A stretch of 7,852 nt of DNA, taken from Actinomycetes bacterium (lineage in GTDB: Bacteria > Actinomycetota > Actinomycetes > Propionibacteriales > Propionibacteriaceae). Made by a program: the position numbers and the translations under genes. The DNA is taken from positions 1-7,852 of the forward strand of contig WQUE01000021.1 of NCBI GenBank assembly GCA_009785885.1. The letters are read 5' to 3'. Each line of letters starts with the position of its first letter. The stretch's first letter is position 1. Positions 1 through 6,570 of the stretch are shown one piece after another. Under the pieces are notes generated by a model. It made no database searches. It saw nothing but the letters and a program-made list of their open reading frames with translations, and was not told where the DNA came from.

Positions 1-219
1 CTGGACCGTGGCGACGACCCGGACCAGTACCTCGGCGGATTCGACCCGGAACGCCACCTGATCCCCGCCGGGCAGGACCTCGAACTGGCCCGGGACATCG
101 CGAGTCGCTACCACAAACTCGACACGCTGCTCCACGCCATCGCGGAGGCCGCCCACGGGCATCTGCGCCAGGCGAAGCACCACGCGCCCTGGCAGGCCTC
201 CTCGGAGCTGGCCACCAGC
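1..219 (+). other. Unassigned segment N-terminal to the flavin domain
   Basis: These 73 residues are in frame with the synthase and precede its flavin domain. They are charged and mostly helix-like, with a short motif FDPERHLIPAGQD followed by two helical stretches rich in Leu, Ala and His. I do not recognise a catalytic motif. The segment reads as the tail of a larger upstream domain plus a linker, since the left edge falls inside it. Its presence shows the protein extends further N-terminal than the window. Confidence 0.6.
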
Positions 220-3200
220 CTGGGGGTCGCCTACCCCATCGTCCAGGGGCCGATGGCCCGCGTCTCCGACACGCCCGCGTTCCTGAAGGACGTGGCACGG
301 GCGGGCGGGCTGCCCATGCTGTCGCTCGGCCTGGCGCCCGCCGAGGCCGCCGGCCGGAGCCTGGCCGCCGCGTGCGACGCCGTCGACGGACGGCCCTGGG
401 GCGTGGGCCTGCTCGGCTTCATCCCGCCCGCCGTGTACGACGCACAGGCCGAACAGGTGCTCGCCGCACCGTGCGCCCCGGCCGCGGTCGTGATCGCCGG
501 CGGACGCCCCGACCAGGGGAAACGCTTCGAGGCCGCCGGCATCGCGGCGTTCCTTCACGTCCCCTCGCCCGGGCTGCTCGACACGTACCTGAAGGATGGG
601 GCGCGCCGGTTCATCTTCGAGGGTCGCGAGTCGGGCGGGCATGTCGGCCCGCTCGCCTCGACGATCCTGTGGGAGCAACAGATCGCGCGGCTGCTCGCCT
701 TCGACGACCCGGCGGCCGTCAGCGTCCTGTTCGCGGGCGGCATCCACGACGCATGGTCGTCGGCATTCGTCGCGATCATGGCGGCCTCGCTCGCCGCACG
801 GGGCGCCAAGATCGGCCTCCAGATCGGCTCCGCGTACCTCACCACGACCGAAGCGGTCACGTCCGGCGCGATCACGGCCACCTACCAGGAGTTGGCGCTC
901 GCCTCGGACCACACCGTCCTGCTGGAGTCGGCTCCCGGTCAGGACACGCGGGCTCTGCCCACCCCCTATGCGGACTTCTTCGCCGCCGAACGGCACCGTC
1001 TCGACGCCGCGGACATGCCCTCCTTGGCCCGGCGCACCACGCTGGAGGAGCTCAACCTCGGACGCGCCCGCGTCGCCTCCAAAGGCCTGGAACGCAACCC
1101 GGCGACGGGCCGGCTGGAGACGGTGCCCCGGGCCGACCAGACCGAACGGGGCCTGTTCATGATCGGCGCCATCGTCGGCCTGCTCCATGAGCCCCGCACG
1201 ATGGTGGACCTGCACGCCGAGGTGTGCGACGGGGCCGACCGCCTGATCGACGGCCTGACCCCCGTCGTGGCCCTCGCCGACCCCGAGCCGGCGCTCGTCG
1301 CCGGCCCAAGCGGGTTCGTCGCCGCCGAGGAGCCGATCGCCATCATCGGCATGGCCGCGCTGTTCCCGCAGGCGGGCAACGTGGACGAGTTCTGGACCAA
1401 CATCCTCATGGGCAAGGACACCGTCACCGAGGTGTCGCCCGAGCGGTGGGATCCGGAGATCTTCTACCGGCCCGACACGACGGACACCGACTTCGTCGTG
1501 TCGAAGTGGGGCGGTTTCCTCAGCCCGGCCGAGTTCGACCCCCTGGAGTTCGGCATCACGCCCGCCTCCGTGTCCTCCATCGAGACGGCCCAGCTGTTGA
1601 GTCTTCTCGTCGCCAAGCGAGCCCTGCAGGACGCCGGGTACGCGGACCGGATCAAGGAGGGCCTGCCCGACACGTCCGTCATCTTCGGCGTCGAGGCGAT
1701 GGGCGAACTGTCCAGCGCGTACGGCTCACGGCCCGGCCTGCGCAGCCTGCTGGGCGACCTTCCGCCCGAGGTCAGCGAGATCCTGCCGAAGCTCGACGAG
1801 GACTCGTTCGCCGGCATCCTGTCGAATGTCACCTCGGGCCGCATCGCGAACCGGCTCAACTGCGGCGGGCGCAACTTCACGGTGGACGCGGCGTGCGCGT
1901 CCTCGCTGGCGGCGCTCGACGTGGCGTGCCAGGAGCTGTGGAACAACCGGGCCGGCATGGTCATCTGCGGCGGCACGGACCTGCACAACAGCATCCTCGA
2001 CTACACGCTGTTCTGCTCCACGTACGCCCTGTCCAAGCGCGGCTACTGTGCCACGTTCGACGAGGCGGGCGACGGCCTGGCGTTGGGCGAGGGCTGTGGA
2101 GTGCTCATCCTGAAGCGGCTGGGCGATGCCGAACGGGACGGCGACAAGATCTACGCGGTGATCCGCTCGATCGACGGCGCCTCGGATGGGCGTTCCCTCG
2201 GGCTGACCGCCCCCAACATGGCCGGCCAGACGTCCGCCCTGCGCCGGGCGTACGAGCGGGCCGGTGTGCTGCCGAGCGAGGTGGGGTTGATCGAGGCGCA
2301 CGGCACGGGCACCGCGGTCGGCGACCGGGCGGAGCTGTCGGCCCTGTCCCATGTGATGCTCGACGCCGGCGGCCTGCCGGGTGAGACCTGGCTGGGCTCG
2401 ATCAAGACCCAGATCGGCCACGCCAAGTGCGCGGCCGGGGTCGCCAGCGTGATCAAGGCGGCGCTGTCCGTGCGGCACGGCGTGATCCCGCCGACCCTCC
2501 ACCTGGAGCGCCCGGTGCGCACATACAAGCCGGGCCGTTCGCCGTTCCGCTTCAACGCCAACGGCCACGCCATCCCCTGGAACACGCCCCGCCGGATCGC
2601 CGGCGTGTCGGGCTTCGGGTTCGGCGGCACCGACTTCCACACGATCATCCAAAACTACTCACCCGCCATCCCCGACGAACCCGCCAGCCCCGTCTGGCCG
2701 TGCGAACTGTTCCTGGCGCGCGGCGACGACGCGGCCGAGGCCCAAGACCGCCTCCGGGCCGTCGTGGCGCTGTGGGACGCCAACCACGCGATCGCACTGA
2801 AGGACGTCGCCTTCACGCTGGCCGCCGACTCCGACAAGCCGGTCCAGTTCTGCCTTGTCGCGGGCTCGTGGGACGAACTGAAGACCCAGATCGCCGCCGT
2901 CTGCGATGGCTTGGCGATTCCGGGCGTCTTCACCCGGAATGTGGTCGAGGGCAAGGTGGCGTTCCTGTTTTCCGGTCAAGGTAGTCAGCGCGTCCGGGCC
3001 GCCCGCGACCTGGTCATGCTGTTCCCACAGCTGCGGATGCGTCTGGCCGGTTACCCCGACCTGGAGGCGCTGCTGTTCCCGCCGAGCGTCTTCAGCGACG
3101 ACGAACGCAGCGCCCAGCGTGCGGCCGTGACCGACACCCGCCACGCGCAGCCGCTGCTCGGCCTGCTGGACTCAGGCCTTGCCGGCCTGCTGACGCAGTT

Positions 3201-6200
3201 CGGCATCGTGCCCGACGCCGTCGCCGGGCACAGCTACGGCGAGCTGCCGGCGCTGGCGTACGCCGGCGTCATCGATCCGGACGACCTGGTGGGCCTGTCG
3301 GCGGCCAGGGCCGAGGCGATCCTCGGCGCCGTCGGGGAGGATCCCGGCGCGATGGTCGCCATCCGCCAGCCACAGGAGGCGACCCGCGCCCTGCTGGAGG
3401 GCCGCCAGGACATCTGGGCCGTCAACCTCAACGCTCCCGACCAGGTTGTGATCGGCGGGCCGACGCTCGCGGTCGACGTCCTCTCGTCCATCCTCAAGGG
3501 CCGCTCCATCCACGCCCAGCGCCTCGATGTCGCGTGCGCCTTCCACACGCCGCTGCTCGCCGGCGCCGACGCGGCGTTCGCCGAGACGCTCGCGCACGTG
3601 CGGCTGCGCCCGCCGATGCTGCCGGTGTGGTCGAACACCACGGCGGAACCGTATCCGTCCGAGCCCGCGGCGATCGCGGCCCGCCTTGCCGAGCACCTCG
3701 TGAAACCCGTCCGGTTCAGCGACGAGCTGGAGGCCATGCGGGCCGACGGTGTGCGCGTCTTCCTCGAGGCCGGGCCCGGACACGTCCTGACCGGCCTGGT
3801 GTCCGCCACACTGCCCGACGCCGTGGCGATCCACGTCGAGGACACCGGCAACGACGGTCTGCGCACGTTCCTGCGGGCGCTCGGACGCTACGTCGCCACC
3901 GGGCGCGACATCGACATCGAGGCGCTGTTCGCCGGCCGGGGCGCCGAACGGCTCGACCTCGCCGATCCCGCCCGGCATGCCACGAGCCCGACCACCTGGC
4001 TCGTCGACGGCCTGGAAGCCGTGCCACTCGCCCGGTGGCGCGAACAGGGCGAGAAGCACATCATCCGCCGGTCTCCCTACAGCGCCGACAGGCTCCGTTC
4101 CATCGCACGAGGTGAATCCATGACAGCCCAGCCCGAATCGAACCCCCAACCCGAGTCGGCCACCCCCCCGCCTCCCCAGGCCGCCGCGGCGACGCCCCAA
4201 CCGACGCCCCAACCGACGGCCGCACCGACCGTCCCGCCGAGCCCCGTGCCCCCGGCGATGCCGACGGCCGTGCCCATGCCGATGCCGGGCCCGCGCGACC
4301 AGCTCGTGTTCGCCTACCTGCAGAACATGCGCGCCATGCTGGACGACCAGCGAGACATCATGCTGACCGCCCTCGGATTCGGCGGCGGGTCGCCGGCCGC
4401 CGGGCCCACCGCCGAGGGCATCGCCGCCGAAACGTACGCGGCGGCCGGCTGGTATGGCATGCCCCCCGGCTATGCCTATCCCGCCGCGCCGACGGCAGCA
4501 CCGATGGCAGCACCCGCGCCGATGCCGGCCGCCCCCGTGGCGATGCCGGCCCCGACGGTCGAGGCGCCGGCGGCGCCACCCGGCCAGGAGTCCCTCAGCC
4601 CAACCGACGAGCCGGAGGACGACGACGAAGGCGACGAGGAGGAGGGCAGCATCCTGCCCCAGATCGTCGACCTGACGAGCGACCAGATGCGCGAAATCAT
4701 CCTTGAGGTCGTCGCCGAGAAGACCGGGTATCCCGTCGAGATGCTCGGCCTGGACATGGACCTGGAGGCCGACCTGTCCATCGACTCGATCAAGCGCCTG
4801 GAGATCATCGGCGCACTCGGCGACAAGATCGACATGCCGGAACCCGACCCGGACGAAACCGACGCCGCCTCCGCCCTGGAGGCCCTGGCCTCGATCAAGA
4901 CGCTCCGCGGCATGATCGAATGGCTCGAAGGCATCGGGCGGGAGCTCCAGGCGCGAGCCCGCGGCGAATCGTCCGGCACAGGCTCCCTGATGGCCGCCGC
5001 TCTCGACGTCCCCGTCGAAGGCGACACGGACAGGGCCGATCATCCCGCGGCGCCGGCCGGCGACACGGTCGTGGCACACGAGCCCGACCGCGGCACACCA
5101 CCGTCCGACGACACCGACGCGACGGCCGCCCTGGTGCGCCTGGTGTGGTCGAAGGAACCCTATCCCCACTCGGCGACGACGTCGCCGCTCACCGGCATGG
5201 CGTTCGCGGTGACGGACGGTCCCCAGGCGGCGGTGATCGCCCAGGAGCTGGCCACGCACGGTGCCCAGGCGCGGCTCGTCGCACCCGGTGAGGCGCCCGG
5301 CCCCGCCGACGGTCTCGTGTTCATTCGCGACGACCGGTGGGGCATGCCCGAGTTGTTCGCCCTGCTGAAGGGCGTGGGCCTGTCCGGCGTGTCCCGCGTC
5401 CTCACCGTGGACGACACGCCCGGGCGGCTCGGCGCCATCCCGGGCACCCCGGACCTCGGCCGGTTGCTCGGCCTGCCCGGCCTGGTCAAGACGCTCCAGC
5501 AGGAGTTCCCGTCGGTCCACGTCACGTCCGTCACCGGCCTCACCCCGATCGAGGCCTCCGACCTGCCCGGCCTCGTCGCGGCGGAACTGGCCGATCCGGC
5601 GAGCTGGCCGGACGTTGCCTACGAGCGCGGCGCCCGGCTGCGCCTCGTGCCGGTCGTCAGCCCAGCCCCGGACGCCCCCGGCGCGCCCGCGGAACTCGAC
5701 GCCGCCTCGGTCGTCGTCGTGCTCGGCGGAGCCCAGGGCATCTCGCCGCACATCCTCGCCCATCTGGCCGCGCGGGTGCCGTGCCGCTTCGTCCTCGTCG
5801 GCCGCACCCCGCGCGACTCCGCGCTGGCGGAGCGCTACGCCGCCCTGGAGGACGCCGCCGCGATCCAGAGGCACCTGATCGACGTCGAGGGCATCACCGA
5901 TCCGCGCCAGGTGTCCGCCACCGTCCGCGCGATCGTGAAGGCGAAGGCGATCGAGGAGGCGCTCCACCGGCTCGGCGCGAGCGGCGCCACCGCGTCGTAC
6001 GCCAGCCTCGACGTGCGAGACGCCACCGCACTGCGCGCCCTGCTCGACCAGGTGCGCGAGCATTACGGCCGCCTCGATGCGGTGATCCACGCCGCCGGGG
6101 CCCTGGAGGACAAGCTGTTCCGTGACAAGACGTGGGAGTCGTTCGAGCGGGTCTACGAGACGAAACGTGCCCCGCTCGGCGTCCTCGGCGGCCTCATGGA

Positions 6201-6570
6201 TGAGCTGAAGCTGCTCGTGCTGTTCTCCTCGACGGCGGCCGCCTTCGGCAACCGCGGCCAGGCCGACTACGCGGCCGGCAATGCGGCGCTCGACCAGGCC
6301 GCGTCCGTCCTGGCTGCCCGGGGCGGGGCGCGCGTGCTCGCGGTCGCCTGGGGCCCCTGGGACGGCGCGGGCATGGTCTCCCCCGCCCTGGGGGCGCAGA
6401 TGCGAAAGCGCGGCCTGTCCCTGATCCCACTGGACGCCGGCGCGGAGTTCTTCGCGTCCGAACTGGCCGGTGGGACGGACCCCCGCGTCATCGCGCAGGC
6501 GGGCGATCCCACCCAGTTCGAGGTCCTGATCGCCCACCTCACCCAGGGCAGCGCGGGGGCCGGCGCATGA
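1..6570 (+). CDS. Iterative type I PKS / PUFA-synthase-like protein, ER-KS-AT-ACP-KR (5' partial)
   Basis: This is the main subunit of an iterative fatty-acid/polyketide synthase that builds an acyl chain from malonyl units. The frame is open from base 1 to a TGA at 6568-6570, so the window holds 2189 C-terminal residues and the real start is upstream. The first ATG (253) lies inside the conserved QGPM motif of the flavin domain and is not a start. Domain order, by window residue: unassigned 1-73; FMN enoyl reductase 74-420; ketosynthase 444-886; acyltransferase 985-1300; low-complexity linker 1374-1551; one ACP 1552-1645; ketoreductase 1710-2180. The KS motif DPLEFGITP and the ACP motif SIDSIKR are typical of PfaA/HglE-type lipid synthases rather than modular PKSs. 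No dehydratase or thioesterase is visible. The stop overlaps the next gene by four bases, implying one operon. Family assignment is firm; product and chain length are unknown. Confidence 0.93.
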   Translation: MDRGDDPDQYLGGFDPERHLIPAGQDLELARDIASRYHKLDTLLHAIAEAAHGHLRQAKHHAPWQASSELATSLGVAYPIVQGPMARVSDTPAFLKDVARAGGLPMLSLGLAPAEAAGRSLAAACDAVDGRPWGVGLLGFIPPAVYDAQAEQVLAAPCAPAAVVIAGGRPDQGKRFEAAGIAAFLHVPSPGLLDTYLKDGARRFIFEGRESGGHVGPLASTILWEQQIARLLAFDDPAAVSVLFAGGIHDAWSSAFVAIMAASLAARGAKIGLQIGSAYLTTTEAVTSGAITATYQELALASDHTVLLESAPGQDTRALPTPYADFFAAERHRLDAADMPSLARRTTLEELNLGRARVASKGLERNPATGRLETVPRADQTERGLFMIGAIVGLLHEPRTMVDLHAEVCDGADRLIDGLTPVVALADPEPALVAGPSGFVAAEEPIAIIGMAALFPQAGNVDEFWTNILMGKDTVTEVSPERWDPEIFYRPDTTDTDFVVSKWGGFLSPAEFDPLEFGITPASVSSIETAQLLSLLVAKRALQDAGYADRIKEGLPDTSVIFGVEAMGELSSAYGSRPGLRSLLGDLPPEVSEILPKLDEDSFAGILSNVTSGRIANRLNCGGRNFTVDAACASSLAALDVACQELWNNRAGMVICGGTDLHNSILDYTLFCSTYALSKRGYCATFDEAGDGLALGEGCGVLILKRLGDAERDGDKIYAVIRSIDGASDGRSLGLTAPNMAGQTSALRRAYERAGVLPSEVGLIEAHGTGTAVGDRAELSALSHVMLDAGGLPGETWLGSIKTQIGHAKCAAGVASVIKAALSVRHGVIPPTLHLERPVRTYKPGRSPFRFNANGHAIPWNTPRRIAGVSGFGFGGTDFHTIIQNYSPAIPDEPASPVWPCELFLARGDDAAEAQDRLRAVVALWDANHAIALKDVAFTLAADSDKPVQFCLVAGSWDELKTQIAAVCDGLAIPGVFTRNVVEGKVAFLFSGQGSQRVRAARDLVMLFPQLRMRLAGYPDLEALLFPPSVFSDDERSAQRAAVTDTRHAQPLLGLLDSGLAGLLTQFGIVPDAVAGHSYGELPALAYAGVIDPDDLVGLSAARAEAILGAVGEDPGAMVAIRQPQEATRALLEGRQDIWAVNLNAPDQVVIGGPTLAVDVLSSILKGRSIHAQRLDVACAFHTPLLAGADAAFAETLAHVRLRPPMLPVWSNTTAEPYPSEPAAIAARLAEHLVKPVRFSDELEAMRADGVRVFLEAGPGHVLTGLVSATLPDAVAIHVEDTGNDGLRTFLRALGRYVATGRDIDIEALFAGRGAERLDLADPARHATSPTTWLVDGLEAVPLARWREQGEKHIIRRSPYSADRLRSIARGESMTAQPESNPQPESATPPPPQAAAATPQPTPQPTAAPTVPPSPVPPAMPTAVPMPMPGPRDQLVFAYLQNMRAMLDDQRDIMLTALGFGGGSPAAGPTAEGIAAETYAAAGWYGMPPGYAYPAAPTAAPMAAPAPMPAAPVAMPAPTVEAPAAPPGQESLSPTDEPEDDDEGDEEEGSILPQIVDLTSDQMREIILEVVAEKTGYPVEMLGLDMDLEADLSIDSIKRLEIIGALGDKIDMPEPDPDETDAASALEALASIKTLRGMIEWLEGIGRELQARARGESSGTGSLMAAALDVPVEGDTDRADHPAAPAGDTVVAHEPDRGTPPSDDTDATAALVRLVWSKEPYPHSATTSPLTGMAFAVTDGPQAAVIAQELATHGAQARLVAPGEAPGPADGLVFIRDDRWGMPELFALLKGVGLSGVSRVLTVDDTPGRLGAIPGTPDLGRLLGLPGLVKTLQQEFPSVHVTSVTGLTPIEASDLPGLVAAELADPASWPDVAYERGARLRLVPVVSPAPDAPGAPAELDAASVVVVLGGAQGISPHILAHLAARVPCRFVLVGRTPRDSALAERYAALEDAAAIQRHLIDVEGITDPRQVSATVRAIVKAKAIEEALHRLGASGATASYASLDVRDATALRALLDQVREHYGRLDAVIHAAGALEDKLFRDKTWESFERVYETKRAPLGVLGGLMDELKLLVLFSSTAAAFGNRGQADYAAGNAALDQAASVLAARGGARVLAVAWGPWDGAGMVSPALGAQMRKRGLSLIPLDAGAEFFASELAGGTDPRVIAQAGDPTQFEVLIAHLTQGSAGAGA
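220..1260 (+). other. FMN-dependent enoyl reductase domain (nitronate monooxygenase / PfaD fold)
   Basis: This TIM-barrel flavin domain is expected to reduce the enoyl thioester on the ACP with NAD(P)H. It opens with YPIVQGPM, the usual first strand and FMN-contact loop of nitronate monooxygenase, FabK and PfaD proteins. It carries the GGHVG motif with the putative catalytic His at 640-642 (residue 214), the AGGIHD loop at 733-750 and the GSAYL segment near 826-840, which bind the flavin phosphate. About 345 residues fit the family. In PUFA synthases the same fold supplies the enoyl reductase; that role here is inferred from context. A nitronate-oxidising activity is possible from sequence alone but unlikely in a synthase. 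Confidence 0.85.
1330..2658 (+). other. Ketosynthase domain 1 (PfaA/HglE-like)
   Basis: This domain performs decarboxylative Claisen condensation. It runs from EPIAIIGMA to FGFGGTDFH. Active-site Cys is at 1894-1896 (DAACASS, residue 632), with His at 2299-2301 (EAHGTGT, residue 767) and 2419-2421 (QIGHAKC, residue 807). The IGHAKCAAG form and the DPLEFGITP motif match PfaA-type ketosynthases. The C-terminal motif GFGGTNxH is written GFGGTDFH, an Asn-to-Asp change of unknown consequence. An adaptor region of about 100 residues (2659-2950) joins it to the AT. Confidence 0.93.
2953..3900 (+). other. Acyltransferase domain, malonyl-type
   Basis: This domain transfers an acyl unit from CoA to the ACP. 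It has the GQGSQ motif (2974-2988), the nucleophile Ser in GHSYGE (3232-3234, residue 1078), an Arg 25 residues later (3307-3309, residue 1103) at the position that binds the carboxylate of dicarboxylic extender units, and the catalytic His in CAFHTP (3544-3546, residue 1182). The AFH form instead of the ASH form points to malonyl rather than methylmalonyl. The following 70 residues, including SPTTWLVDG, are the usual post-AT region. Confidence 0.9.
4109..4123 (+). promoter_or_regulatory. Candidate internal ribosome binding site and start (GAGGTG / ATGA)
   Basis: Inside gene 1, a GAGGTG Shine-Dalgarno-like sequence at 4109-4114 lies five bases before an in-frame ATG at 4120-4122. The ATG is followed by A, giving the ATGA form seen at the true junction at 6567. 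It sits exactly where the post-AT region ends and the low-complexity linker begins. Third codon positions around it are unusually A/T-rich (cgt, gca, cga, ggt, gaa, aca), as is common near translation starts. Initiation here would give an 816-residue ACP-KR protein. Alternatively it is the relic of a start from before a gene fusion. Function is inference. Confidence 0.4.
4192..4215 (+). repeat. 12-bp tandem duplication encoding TPQP twice
   Basis: Two perfect 12-base copies of acgccccaaccg lie head to tail in the Pro-rich linker and encode Thr-Pro-Gln-Pro twice. This looks like in-frame slippage lengthening the linker. Confidence 0.8.
4489..4512 (+). repeat. 12-bp imperfect tandem repeat encoding PTAA / PMAA
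   Basis: Two 12-base units, ccgacggcagca and ccgatggcagca, differ at one base and encode Pro-Thr-Ala-Ala and Pro-Met-Ala-Ala. They begin a Met/Pro/Ala-rich run in the second half of the linker and again suggest growth by small in-frame duplications. Confidence 0.65.
4654..4935 (+). other. Acyl carrier protein domain (single copy)
   Basis: This is the carrier of the growing chain. The phosphopantetheine attachment Ser is at 4786-4788 (residue 1596) in SIDSIKRLEI, preceded by an acidic DMDLEADL helix entry. The SIDSIKR form is characteristic of PUFA-synthase-like carriers; most have LGIDS, while here the Gly is Ser. Only one copy is present, against about four to nine in tandem in characterised PfaA proteins. 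A 4'-phosphopantetheinyl transferase is needed for activation and is not in the window. Confidence 0.92.
5128..6540 (+). other. Ketoreductase (structural plus catalytic subdomains), B-type-like
   Basis: This domain reduces the beta-ketoacyl-ACP to the beta-hydroxy form with NADPH. The first part (5128-5700) looks like the structural half and lacks a cofactor motif. The catalytic half has a PfaA-style nucleotide motif GGAQGIS (5725-5745), Lys at 6163-6165 (residue 2055), Ser within FSST (6223-6234), Tyr at 6268-6270 (residue 2090) and Asn at 6280-6282 (residue 2094). An extra helical insertion of about 45 residues (5860-5990) is usual for PfaA-type KRs. LED at 6103-6111 stands in for the LDD motif and no Trp lies eight residues before the Tyr, so a 3R (D) alcohol is predicted. 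Confidence 0.88.
6555..6570 (+). promoter_or_regulatory. ATGA translational-coupling junction with G-rich ribosome binding site
   Basis: The start codon of gene 2 (6567-6569) and the stop of gene 1 (6568-6570) share ATGA. A GGGGG run at 6555-6559, seven bases upstream, is the only Shine-Dalgarno-like sequence and is a weak match. Reinitiation by ribosomes finishing gene 1 is the likely route, which would keep the two subunits in similar amounts. Confidence 0.7.

Larger units (their letters stand above)
4120..4653 (+). other. Low-complexity linker between AT and ACP, with one amphipathic helix
   Basis: This roughly 178-residue stretch is rich in Pro, Ala, Gln, Thr and Met. It is interrupted by a conserved-looking amphipathic helix at 4294-4380 (QLVFAYLQNMRAMLDDQRD, residues 1432-1460). 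Similar helices occur between the AT and the ACPs in PfaA-like synthases, where they may help dimerisation or docking. The linker ends in an acidic run (4606-4647) just before the ACP. It probably acts as a flexible tether letting one ACP reach the ER, KS, AT and KR. Confidence 0.75.

Noticed and set aside
253..255. ATG at 253 as the start of gene 1
   Set aside because: It lies within the conserved QGPM motif of the flavin domain, the frame is open for 84 codons upstream, and no ribosome binding site precedes it.
5128..5700. A possible dehydratase between ACP and KR
   Set aside because: No HxxxGxxxxP hot-dog motif was found, and the position, length and sequence fit the structural half of the ketoreductase.
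3172..6537. A very long open frame of 1121 codons on the minus strand
   Set aside because: It runs opposite the synthase and is rich in Gly, Arg, His and Asp with no recognisable domain. Long antisense frames of this kind are expected in G+C-rich genes whose codons end in G or C.
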